DNA of 64,000 nt, taken from contig DDIU01000021.1 of the NCBI GenBank assembly GCA_002338655.1, positions 1 to 64,000 of the forward strand, read 5' to 3'. Of the stretch, positions 33,730 to 41,818 are shown in pieces; positions within the stretch are counted from its first letter, which is position 1, and each line of letters begins with the position of its first letter. The stretch comes from Flammeovirgaceae bacterium UBA1842 (GTDB taxonomy: Bacteria > Bacteroidota > Bacteroidia > Cytophagales > Cyclobacteriaceae). Under the pieces are notes generated by a model. That model did no database searches, was not told the origin of the DNA, and saw only the letters and a program-made list of their open reading frames with translations. Position numbers and translations under genes: made by a program.

Positions 33730-35289
33730 TTAGAATGGGGCATCTTCATCGTCTATATCACCAAGTGGTTCTCCAGAATCGCCTTCAGGCTCGTTTAATT
33801 TACTTCCAAGAGTTATGGTTTTGGAATCGTCAAATTCTGAAGGTATGCCACCTGCTCCGGGAAAGGCTTCTCCAAAACCATGTGTATCCAAATCAGCAAA
33901 TTTGGTGAATTTACCGATAAATTTCAGCTGTACATTTTCCAATGAGCCATTTCTGTGCTTGGCAATGATAACTTCGCCCATACTTTGTGTGGGCATACCG
34001 TTTTCATCTTCGGTAATACCATAATATTCTGGTCGGTAGAGGAACATCACCATATCGGCATCTTGCTCAATAGAACCTGATTCCCTTAAATCAGACAACT
34101 GTGGCCGTTTATCCCCACCACGGGTTTCCACTGCCCTGCTTAATTGCGAAAGCGCAATTACTGGTACTTCCAATTCTTTGGCTATTCCTTTCAAAGCCCT
34201 TGAAATAGAGGCGATTTCCTGTTCACGGTTACCACCACCTTTAGAGCTATCACCACTCATTAACTGCAGGTAATCAATTACAATTAGCTGCACATCATGT
34301 TGGGCTTTTAGCCTACGGCACTTGGCCCGAAGCTCCAAAATAGAGAGTGCTGGGGTATCATCAATGAATATGGGAGCTTGGCTCAGTTTATTGGTCTTAT
34401 GAATCAGCTGTTGCCATTCATGATCTGCCAAGTTACCTTTCTTGATTTTTTCGCTTTCCAGCTGAGCTTCGGCAGAAATTAATCTGTTTACTAACTGCAC
34501 GGAGGACATCTCCAATGAGAATATTGCAACAGCCTGGCCAAAATCAACTGCCGCATTCCTTAGGGCAGAAACCACAAAAGCCGTTTTACCCATACCAGGA
34601 CGAGCAGCTATAATTACTAAATCTGATTTTTGCCAACCTGAAGTAACCCTGTCCAGGGCTGTAAATCCGCTTGGTACTCCCGTGAGGCCATCTTTGTGAT
34701 TTTTCCTCTCCTCCAATTCATGAATGGCCTTGGCCATCAATGAAGTCATGTTATCATAGTTTTTCCGGATATTGGCCTCTGAAATTTCAAAAAGAGCACT
34801 TTCCGTTTTGTCAAGCAAATGGAATACATCAGTAGTATCCTCATATGCATCATGATGGATTTCAGAAGCCACACGAATTAGTTCTCGCTTAATGGCCATT
34901 TCGGTAACGATACGGGCATGATACTCAATGTTGGCCGCTGAAGAAACCTTGGAGGTAAGTTCTGCAATATAATAAGACCCTCCTACGAGTTCCAATTTAG
35001 CCGTCTTGCGTAGTTGACTAACTACGGTACGCATATCTACCGGCTCTGAATTGTTGAATAGGTCTACAATGGCCTGATAGATGTCCTTGTGTGTGTCAAG
35101 GTAAAAACTTTGAGGGGTGAGGATGTCTATTACAGTAGATAGGGCATCTTTTTCAAGCATTAACGCCCCCAGTACTGCCTCTTCCAAATCTATCGCCTGT
35201 GGAGGTAATTTACCTAAAGAGTCATTGATATCTTTGACTAGTCTGTTAGACTTATGACCTACCCTTAGTGACGAAGACTTGTTTTCCAT
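33730..35289 (-). CDS. dnaB: Replicative DNA helicase DnaB
   Basis: A 519-aa hexameric helicase. The N-terminal DnaG-interacting domain (PPQAIDLEEAVLGALMLEKDALSTVIDIL) is followed by a RecA-like motor domain with Walker A ARPGMGKTAFV, Walker B LIVIDYLQLMSG, LSQLSRAVETRGGDKRPQLSDLRESGSIEQDADMVMFLYRPEYY and the arginine-finger region. The acidic C-terminal tail (GDSGEPLGDIDDEDAPF) is Bacteroidota-like. A promoter box lies at 35323, and the upstream intergenic region contains DnaA-box-like sites. Confidence 0.98.
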   Translation of the reverse strand: MENKSSSLRVGHKSNRLVKDINDSLGKLPPQAIDLEEAVLGALMLEKDALSTVIDILTPQSFYLDTHKDIYQAIVDLFNNSEPVDMRTVVSQLRKTAKLELVGGSYYIAELTSKVSSAANIEYHARIVTEMAIKRELIRVASEIHHDAYEDTTDVFHLLDKTESALFEISEANIRKNYDNMTSLMAKAIHELEERKNHKDGLTGVPSGFTALDRVTSGWQKSDLVIIAARPGMGKTAFVVSALRNAAVDFGQAVAIFSLEMSSVQLVNRLISAEAQLESEKIKKGNLADHEWQQLIHKTNKLSQAPIFIDDTPALSILELRAKCRRLKAQHDVQLIVIDYLQLMSGDSSKGGGNREQEIASISRALKGIAKELEVPVIALSQLSRAVETRGGDKRPQLSDLRESGSIEQDADMVMFLYRPEYYGITEDENGMPTQSMGEVIIAKHRNGSLENVQLKFIGKFTKFADLDTHGFGEAFPGAGGIPSEFDDSKTITLGSKLNEPEGDSGEPLGDIDDEDAPF

Positions 35290-35322
35290 ATAGTGGTTGT
35301 TGGATTAATTTTCTAGACACAT

Positions 35323-35353
35323 CAAACCTAAAAAGAAAAATAAAGCAGAACAA
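35323..35353 (-). promoter_or_regulatory. Promoter of dnaB
   Basis: On the minus strand TAGGTTTG (35330-35323) matches TAnnTTTG exactly, and a TTG (35353-35351) lies 20 bp upstream, at a typical -33 distance. The start codon is 34 bp downstream. Confidence 0.6.
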
Positions 35354-35581
35354 TTCTGGTGGATTGAAACCTAAATTCAATGACTGTTTACAAAAAATTC
35401 AATCCTCTATAACCAAACCAATTTAAAGACAGACTAAAGTGTTCTTTTCCACACTGTTTCATCAGCTATCAACGCTGATATGTTAAAAAAATATCCAGTT
35501 ATAAACAATATAAATTGTTATCCACACTATTACCAACAAAGTTCGAAGAAATAAAATTGCCCCTATTTATTATTTTTCTTC

Positions 35582-35589
35582 TATTTTTG
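35582..35589 (+). promoter_or_regulatory. Promoter box for the mpl-like gene
   Basis: TATTTTTG is an exact TAnnTTTG match, 21 bp upstream of the start codon. A TTG at 35557-35559 is 22 bp before it, slightly longer than the usual spacing. Confidence 0.55.
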
Positions 35590-35609
35590 AATTCTAACCT
35601 TCTGAACCA

Positions 35610-36977
35610 ATGAGTAATAAATCACAAAATATCCACTTCATCGCTATAGGCGGTAGTATCATGCACAATCTGGCCATTGCTTTGCATAAAAAAGGCCACC
35701 ATATCACAGGTTCTGATGATGAAATATTTGATCCTTCAAAGACGAGGTTATCAGTAAATGGCCTTTTACCAACAGAAGAGGGTTGGGATGCCAATAGAAT
35801 TACGAAAGACTTAGATGCGGTGATATTAGGTATGCACGCTCGTCTGGACAACCCAGAACTACTCAAAGCACAGGAGCTCGGCTTGAAAATCTATTCATTT
35901 CCAGAGTATATCTATAACCAATCTGAAGATAAGCAACGTATAGTTATAGCTGGCAGTCACGGAAAAACAACCATCACTTCGATAATTATGCATGTGTTGC
36001 GTTATTTTAATAGAACATTTGACTATGCAGTTGGGGCACGAATAGAAGGCTTTGAAGACATGGTTCAACTTTCCGATGCCCCAATTATAATCATAGAGGG
36101 TGACGAGTATCTCTCCTCACCGATTGACCGAACACCAAAGTTTCTAAAATATCATCATCATATTGGCATGATTTCAGGTGTATCATGGGATCATATCAAT
36201 GTATTTGCAACTGAGGAGGATTATGTGAAACAATTTGATCTTTTTGCGGATGCTTCACCTAAATCCGGGACCCTGATCTATTGTGAAAATGATTCGATGG
36301 GTACAGTTATTGGGGCCAAAGGCCGGGAAGATGTAAACGAAATACCATATAATACACATGCCCACTTTATTGAAAATGGCGTTACTTATCTTATTCATGG
36401 CAATGAAAACGTGCCTATTAAGCTATTTGGTAAGCATAATTTACAAAATGTAAGTGGTGCTATGGAAGTACTGAAAAAGATTGGCATTTCAGCTGATCAA
36501 TTTTATACAGCCATTCAATCTTTCAAAGGGGCTGATAAGCGACTGGAAATTATTGCAAAGAATGAAAGTGCTTCCATATATAAAGATTATGCACACGCCC
36601 CTTCTAAAGTAAAAGCCACAACACTGGCCGTTAAGGAGCAATATCCCGAACGTGATCTGGTTGCTTGCCTTGAATTACATACTTTTAGTAGCCTTAACAA
36701 AGACTTTATGCAACAATATAGAGACACTATGAAATATTGCAATGTCCCTGTTGTTTTTTACAGCCCTTCAACCCTTGCAAAAAAAGGGCTCTCCCCTATT
36801 TCCAAAGAGGAAATTAAGGCCAGTTTTGGTGAAAATAATCTTAACGTATTTGATGATAAGGAAGAGATGCTTGGCTTTTTAGGTAAACAAGATTGGAAAA
36901 ACAAAAACCTACTAATGATGACCTCTGGCACCTTCCATGGGTTGGATTATAACAAACTATCTGATTTACTAAACTAA
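35610..36977 (+). CDS. mpl: Mpl-like Mur ligase (UDP-N-acetylmuramate:tripeptide ligase family)
   Basis: A 455-aa Mur-ligase-fold enzyme. The N-terminal UDP-binding segment is IHFIAIGGSIMHNLAIALHKKGHHITGSDDEIFDPSKTRL, the ATP P-loop IAGSHGKTTITSIIMHVLRY is near residues 109-128, and IIEGDEYLSSPIDRTPKFLKYHHHIGMISGVSWDHINVF is the central Mur motif. The lack of the MurC-specific cell-wall gene context and the GSDDEIFDPSKT form point to Mpl, which attaches recycled L-Ala-gamma-D-Glu-mDAP to UDP-MurNAc. It is divergent from dnaB and followed 24 bp later by an exonuclease gene. Confidence 0.85.
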   Translation: MSNKSQNIHFIAIGGSIMHNLAIALHKKGHHITGSDDEIFDPSKTRLSVNGLLPTEEGWDANRITKDLDAVILGMHARLDNPELLKAQELGLKIYSFPEYIYNQSEDKQRIVIAGSHGKTTITSIIMHVLRYFNRTFDYAVGARIEGFEDMVQLSDAPIIIIEGDEYLSSPIDRTPKFLKYHHHIGMISGVSWDHINVFATEEDYVKQFDLFADASPKSGTLIYCENDSMGTVIGAKGREDVNEIPYNTHAHFIENGVTYLIHGNENVPIKLFGKHNLQNVSGAMEVLKKIGISADQFYTAIQSFKGADKRLEIIAKNESASIYKDYAHAPSKVKATTLAVKEQYPERDLVACLELHTFSSLNKDFMQQYRDTMKYCNVPVVFYSPSTLAKKGLSPISKEEIKASFGENNLNVFDDKEEMLGFLGKQDWKNKNLLMMTSGTFHGLDYNKLSDLLN

Positions 36978-37001
36978 TTTATTTTTTGATCCCCCCATTT
37001 G

Positions 37002-37808
37002 ATGAAGTTAAACTTAAAGAACCCGCTCACATTTTTTGATTTAGAAACTACTGGCACCAATGTGGTGGAAGACCGCATAGTAGAAATATCCGTAGTGAAG
37101 GTGATGCCTTCGGGAGAAATGATCACTAAAACCCATAAAATAAATCCGACTATTCCAATACCTATTGAGACCAGTCTTATTCATGGCATATATGATGAAG
37201 ACGTGAAGGATGCGCATACATTTAAAAACATTGCCAAAAGTCTGGCGCAATTTCTTGAAGGTTCAGATTTAGCAGGTTTCAATATCCTGAAGTTTGATGT
37301 ACCCCTGCTAGTGGAAGAATTTCTCAGGGTAGACGTTGACTTTGATGTGAGCAAACGCAAATTAATTGATGCACAGAAAATATTCCACATAATGGAGAAG
37401 CGGACACTTTCGGCTGCTTATCAGTTTTATTGTGGCAAATCCCTTGATAATGCTCACAGCGCGGAAGCGGATACACTTGCCACATTTGATGTTTTACAGG
37501 CCCAAGTAGAAAAATATGCAGGCCAGGAAGTGATTGATAACTTAGGGAATAAACTTGGGGTTATTGAAAATGATATGGAAGCCTTACATAAATTAACTGC
37601 AAGTAACATGGTTGATCTTGCGGGTCGAATCGTGTTAAATAAAGACGGTAAGGAGGTATTTAATTTTGGGAAATATAGGGGTAAACTTGTTACGGACATT
37701 TTTGCCAAAGAGCCCAATTATTACAACTGGATGATGAAAGGGGATTTCGCTCAGGATACTAAGCGGAAATTAACCGAAATTAAACTCAGAGGGTTAAACG
37801 AAAAGTAA
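37002..37808 (+). CDS. DnaQ-family 3'-5' exonuclease with exonuclease X-like C-terminus
   Basis: A 268-aa protein. The DEDD exonuclease core begins at FFDLETTGTNVVEDRIVEISVVKV (Exo I, Asp and Glu), continues with LAGFNILKFDVPLLVEEF (Exo II) and NAHSAEADTLATFDVLQ (Exo III, His and Asp of the DEDDh class). The C-terminal FNFGKYRGKLVTDIFAKEPNYYNWMMKGDFAQDTKRKL is the FGKYxG module shared with exonuclease X-like and DUF3820 proteins. It may act in DNA repair or as a proofreading-like exonuclease; the precise role is not determined. The ATG at 37002 is chosen over an upstream TTG. It is 24 bp after mpl. Confidence 0.9.
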   Translation: MKLNLKNPLTFFDLETTGTNVVEDRIVEISVVKVMPSGEMITKTHKINPTIPIPIETSLIHGIYDEDVKDAHTFKNIAKSLAQFLEGSDLAGFNILKFDVPLLVEEFLRVDVDFDVSKRKLIDAQKIFHIMEKRTLSAAYQFYCGKSLDNAHSAEADTLATFDVLQAQVEKYAGQEVIDNLGNKLGVIENDMEALHKLTASNMVDLAGRIVLNKDGKEVFNFGKYRGKLVTDIFAKEPNYYNWMMKGDFAQDTKRKLTEIKLRGLNEK

Positions 37809-37851
37809 GATAAAGCCCTTTAGACCCACAATTGCTTGATAGAATATTAAC

Positions 37852-38649
37852 CTATTTCTTGTAATATTTCATTGCTTCAGGCATAGCAGCATTCAAGTCC
37901 TTAATTCTGGTGTCCGGATTAGGGTGTGTAGAAAGGAATTCCGGAGGTCTGTTACCCCCGCCACTTGCAGCATCCATCCTTTTCCAGAATATAGGCGCTT
38001 CATGAGGGTCGTATCCGGCCATGGCCATAAATATCAAACCCATTTTATCTGCTTCTGATTCATGAGTCCGTGAAAATTTTAGCATTCCTAATTGTGAACC
38101 CATTCCAATAGATTGCATCAGGATTTCGTTTGTCAATGTAGGGTTTTGCCCCAGGGCTATCGAAGCCCCACCAAGTAAGCCGTTGGCCACCAGTCCCTGA
38201 CTCATTCGCTCACTACCGTGATTGGCAATTGCATGCGCAATTTCATGTCCCATAACTACAGCAACGCCCTTTTCATCTTTACAAATAGGCATTATCCCTG
38301 TATAGAAAGCCACTTTTCCCCCTGGCATACACCATGCATTTATTATATCATCTTCAATCACATTAAATTCCCAAGCATAACCATTAAGCTGGCTCGACAT
38401 TCCGTTCTGTTTCATATATTGCTCAACGGCTACGGAGATTTTGGCTCCAACACCTTTCACCATTCTGGTGTATTCAGCATTGTCTGAAATTTTATTCTCA
38501 CTAAGTACCGTTTTGTATTGGTCAAAACTCATCGGCAGCAATTCCGAGTTAGGGACCAAACTCAATTGTCTACGGCCTGTCAAAGGCACGGTAGTACAAC
38601 CATAAACCAAAGTCGCAACTGTAACAAGAATTGATATTTTCTTAATCAT
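37852..38649 (-). CDS. M48-family metallopeptidase lipoprotein (Oma1/LoiP-like)
   Basis: A 265-aa exported protease. The signal peptide ends in lipobox VYGC (Cys18), placing it on the periplasmic side of a membrane. The zinc motif HEIAH occurs in GVAVVMGHEIAHAIANHGSERM, followed by SRTHESEADKMGLIFMAMAGYDP, which supplies the third zinc ligand. The family includes BepA/LoiP/YcaL outer-membrane quality-control proteases. It is transcribed alone and convergent with the exonuclease gene. Confidence 0.92.
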   Translation of the reverse strand: MIKKISILVTVATLVYGCTTVPLTGRRQLSLVPNSELLPMSFDQYKTVLSENKISDNAEYTRMVKGVGAKISVAVEQYMKQNGMSSQLNGYAWEFNVIEDDIINAWCMPGGKVAFYTGIMPICKDEKGVAVVMGHEIAHAIANHGSERMSQGLVANGLLGGASIALGQNPTLTNEILMQSIGMGSQLGMLKFSRTHESEADKMGLIFMAMAGYDPHEAPIFWKRMDAASGGGNRPPEFLSTHPNPDTRIKDLNAAMPEAMKYYKK

Positions 38650-38763
38650 GGGTTTGATTTTTTAGTGTTTTGCAAAAGATTCTTCAATTTTATAAAATTA
38701 ACTGTTAATCAATAACAATATTATACGGTAATCTTGTTCTATTATTAGTCAACGTTTTAACAT

Positions 38764-39375
38764 ATGAAAATACTAGCCATTGGTCGTAATTATGCGGAGC
38801 ATATAAAAGAACTAAACAATGAGCGACCTGACGAACCAGTTATTTTTACAAAACCCGATACTGCATTGTTAAAATCAGGACGTCCCTTTTTCTACCCCGA
38901 CTATAGCAATGACATCCATCATGAAATTGAATTAGTACTGCGTATTTGTAAGGTAGGTAAAAATATTGATGTAAAATTCGCCCATAAATATTATGATCAT
39001 ATAGGGCTAGGGATTGATTTTACTGCTAGGGACTTACAACAAAAAGCAAAGGAAAAAGGGCTTCCGTGGGCCATTGCAAAAGGTTTTGATGGGTCTGCCC
39101 CTATCTCCGAGTTTCTTCCGATTAGTAAATTCGGAGATTTAAACAACATCAATTTTTCACTTAAAGTAGATGGCGAGTTAAAACAACAGGGTAATACTGG
39201 ATTTATGCTTTTCAACTTCGATTATATGGTGTCATATCTTTCGAAATTCTTTACTTTGAAAAAGGGAGATTTGATTTTTACAGGTACGCCTAAAGGAGTT
39301 GGGCCAATTAGAGTAGGACAAAAATTAGAGGGATATATTGAGGATGAGAAATTATTGGAGATTGCGATTAAGTAG
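38764..39375 (+). CDS. Fumarylacetoacetate hydrolase (FAH) family protein
   Basis: A 203-aa short FAH-fold enzyme (MKILAIGRNYAEHIKELNNERPDEPVIFTKPDTALL). The metal-binding acidic residues lie in HHEIELVLRICKVGKN and GIDFTARDLQQKAKEKGLPWAIAKGFDGSAP, and GDLIFTGTPKGVGPI is a family hallmark. Members act as acylpyruvase, oxaloacetate decarboxylase or hydratase; the short form most resembles FAHD1/YcgM-type acylpyruvases. The end overlaps the start of the M23 peptidase gene by 32 bp. Confidence 0.9.
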   Translation: MKILAIGRNYAEHIKELNNERPDEPVIFTKPDTALLKSGRPFFYPDYSNDIHHEIELVLRICKVGKNIDVKFAHKYYDHIGLGIDFTARDLQQKAKEKGLPWAIAKGFDGSAPISEFLPISKFGDLNNINFSLKVDGELKQQGNTGFMLFNFDYMVSYLSKFFTLKKGDLIFTGTPKGVGPIRVGQKLEGYIEDEKLLEIAIK

Positions 39376-41245
39376 TGTTGGATTATGTTTATTTTTCTTA
39401 TCAGCTAGTGCCTTTGGTCAGTTAGAACCTGACAAAACCAAAAAGGAAGGTTACTACCTCTTCCCTATTAAGCCTGGTAATAGAAATACATTGGCAGGCA
39501 CCATGGGTGAATTGCGGTCTACACATTTTCATACCGGGATAGATATTAGAACCGAAGGCACAACTGGGTTGATTGTCTTGGCTTCAGCGGACGGCTATAT
39601 CTCAAGGATTGCCGTTTCGACCTCTGGATATGGCAATGCCCTCTATATTACCCATCCCAATAAAACGATTACAGTATACGCGCATTTGGAGGGATTTTAT
39701 GGCCCTATTGCACAGTATATTAGAGAACAGCAATATCAGCAAAAGACTTTTGCAATCAATTTGTTTTTCAAAAAAGGGCAATATAATGTCACCCGGGGTG
39801 ATACGGTTGCTTATTCTGGCAATACTGGATCCTCAGGTGGGCCACACCTGCATTTTGATATCCGTGACGAAAACAATCAGCCTTTAAACCCACTTAAGTA
39901 CGGTTTTGATGAAATATTGGACCATACCCCACCAGTGGCACAGCAAATAGCTGTTAAGACGCTTGACATTAACGCACGGGTTGAGGGCCAATTTGGTAGA
40001 AAGGAACATAATTTACGTAGGATAGGCAACAATTATGTAATCGATAGACCCATAGAAGTTTACGGTGAAATAGGTATTGAGCTATATGCCTACGATAAAC
40101 TGGATAACTCACGCTTTCGGTGCGGCATAAATTACATTGAAATGGAAGTCAACGGTAAAAAAACCTTTACCCAAAACATTAAAAGTTTCTCATTTGATGA
40201 ATTGAAGGACGTTTATAAGCATATGGACTATAAGTCTGCTGTTACCCAAGGCCAGAAGTTCAGCAAACTTTATATTGATGATGGAAATGAACTAAGCTTT
40301 TACCAAACTGATCAACGAAAAGGGAAATTACATCTTGAAAAAACAGGTATTCAAGCTGTGAAGATTACCATGATCGATAGTTACGGCAATAAGAGCCATG
40401 TTGATTTTATTTTGGATGTAAAAACCCCAACTCAATTGGTAAATGGCCCGGTGCTTTTGAAAGAGAATTTTGAAGTGATGGATAATACCTTTGTGTTTGA
40501 GGTTGCTTCTACCAACAAAGGCGATGTAGTACTTAACGGAACTAAACGAACCCCAGCTTATGCAAACAACGGTAAGCGTATCTATCTACATGATTTGAGA
40601 AAAGAACTGCCCGAGGTGCTAGAAGTAGATGGCACTTTTAAAACATTTAATTTTAAGGATAAAATACCTCCAGGCAGGGACTATCGCTATTACAACAACA
40701 GGATGGATGTGCATTTTACGAAATCAGATCTGTTTGATACTTTATACCTTCAAACTAATTACGTTTTTGATTCCATAAATAATCAGGAAATATTCGAAAT
40801 AGGTGAAAGTACTACCCCCCTGCGCAAATCAATAAAGATAACCTTAAAGCCAACCAATACTTATAACAAATACTACCAGGTGTATTCGTTGGATAGCCGG
40901 GGCAACCCATCGTACGAAAGAAGTAACTGGGAATCCGACAAAATAAGTTTCTTCAGTAGTTCTTTTGGGCAATTTACCCTGTTGGCAGACTCCATACCCC
41001 CAACCGTTGTGCCATTAATAATTAACAAAAATGATCTTAAATTTAGGATAAGGGATAACCTGTCTGGTTTGAGAGAGTTTAATTGTTATGTAAATGGAGA
41101 ATGGGTTTTAATGAATTACGACTATAAGAGGGCTCTCATTTGGTCAGAAAAACTGGATAAAACCAAACCGTTTAATGGCAGTGTATTACTTGAAGTTATA
41201 GATAATACAGGCAATAAAATAGAATATAAAACACAAATCAATTAA
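39344..41245 (+). CDS. Secreted M23-family (LytM-type) peptidase
   Basis: A 633-aa exported protein. The signal peptide is residues ~1-26 (ending SASAFGQ). The LytM domain follows at ~50-185: HTGIDIRTEG (zinc ligands His and Asp), ALYITHPNKTITVYAHLEGF and HLHFDIRDENNQPLNPLKYGF. The remaining ~440 residues form beta-rich Ig-like modules. It cleaves peptidoglycan cross-links or acts as a cell-division or envelope-biogenesis factor, as many Bacteroidota M23 proteins do. The ATG at 39344 gives a proper signal peptide; an in-frame TTG at 39338 is two codons earlier. It overlaps the FAH gene and is 4 bp before bcp. Confidence 0.92.
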   Translation: MRNYWRLRLSSVGLCLFFLSASAFGQLEPDKTKKEGYYLFPIKPGNRNTLAGTMGELRSTHFHTGIDIRTEGTTGLIVLASADGYISRIAVSTSGYGNALYITHPNKTITVYAHLEGFYGPIAQYIREQQYQQKTFAINLFFKKGQYNVTRGDTVAYSGNTGSSGGPHLHFDIRDENNQPLNPLKYGFDEILDHTPPVAQQIAVKTLDINARVEGQFGRKEHNLRRIGNNYVIDRPIEVYGEIGIELYAYDKLDNSRFRCGINYIEMEVNGKKTFTQNIKSFSFDELKDVYKHMDYKSAVTQGQKFSKLYIDDGNELSFYQTDQRKGKLHLEKTGIQAVKITMIDSYGNKSHVDFILDVKTPTQLVNGPVLLKENFEVMDNTFVFEVASTNKGDVVLNGTKRTPAYANNGKRIYLHDLRKELPEVLEVDGTFKTFNFKDKIPPGRDYRYYNNRMDVHFTKSDLFDTLYLQTNYVFDSINNQEIFEIGESTTPLRKSIKITLKPTNTYNKYYQVYSLDSRGNPSYERSNWESDKISFFSSSFGQFTLLADSIPPTVVPLIINKNDLKFRIRDNLSGLREFNCYVNGEWVLMNYDYKRALIWSEKLDKTKPFNGSVLLEVIDNTGNKIEYKTQIN

Positions 41246-41249
41246 TACT

Positions 41250-41699
41250 ATGGCACTTAAAGTAGGTGATATCGCTCCAGATTTTAACGTAAATGATCAA
41301 GATGGAAACCCAGTCACCCTATCGGGTTTGAAGGGCAAAAAAGTGGTCCTATACTTTTACCCCAAAGACAATACTCCGGGCTGTACAGCACAGTCCTGTA
41401 ACCTAAGGGATAATTATCAGGCACTTCAGGCAGCTGGATACGAAGTGTTGGGCGTGAGCTCTGATAGCGAAAAATCACATCTGAAATTTATTGAAAAGCA
41501 AAATTTACCCTTTCGGTTATTGGCCGATGTAGATAAGCAAGTTCATAATAAATATGGGACATGGGCTGAGAAATCCATGTATGGCCGTAAATATATGGGC
41601 ACGTTACGTACTACTTTCCTTATAGATGAAAATGGTAAAATCGAAGAGATCATTGAAAAGGTAAAAACCAAAGATCACACGGCTCAAATATTAAAGTAA
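41250..41699 (+). CDS. bcp: Thioredoxin-dependent peroxiredoxin (Bcp/PrxQ)
   Basis: A 149-aa two-cysteine peroxiredoxin. The peroxidatic site is YPKDNTPGCTAQSCNLRDNY with Cys45 and the resolving Cys50, the PrxQ arrangement. It reduces hydroperoxides using thioredoxin in the cytosol. It starts 4 bp after the M23 peptidase stop, so it is probably cotranscribed. Confidence 0.96.
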   Translation: MALKVGDIAPDFNVNDQDGNPVTLSGLKGKKVVLYFYPKDNTPGCTAQSCNLRDNYQALQAAGYEVLGVSSDSEKSHLKFIEKQNLPFRLLADVDKQVHNKYGTWAEKSMYGRKYMGTLRTTFLIDENGKIEEIIEKVKTKDHTAQILK

Positions 41700-41788
41700 A
41701 CACTGATCTATATAGCATTGAATATGACCATTTAAGTAATAAATAGAATTTTGCATTACACATTCCTTTTATTAACAGATAGAAATCC

Positions 41789-41796
41789 TAGATTTG
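41789..41796 (+). promoter_or_regulatory. Promoter box for the M16 peptidase gene
   Basis: TAGATTTG exactly matches TAnnTTTG, 23 bp upstream of the start codon, in the 119-bp gap after bcp. The -33 element is not clear. Confidence 0.5.
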
Positions 41797-41818
41797 GGCA
41801 TTAACAAAAAAACAAACC

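Larger units (their letters stand above)
35290..35609. other. 320-bp AT-rich divergent region between dnaB and mpl with DnaA-box-like sites; candidate oriC
   Basis: No gene was found here. TTATCCACA at 35518-35526 is a perfect DnaA-box consensus. TTTTCCACA at 35445-35453 differs by one base and TTATAAACA at 35499-35507 by two, all in the same direction. The intervening DNA is AT-rich, and a 6-bp hairpin ATCAGC/GCTGAT lies at 35461-35479. Transcription of the flanking genes diverges. The region might be a replication origin or simply a DnaA-regulated dnaB promoter; sequence alone does not decide. Confidence 0.4.
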
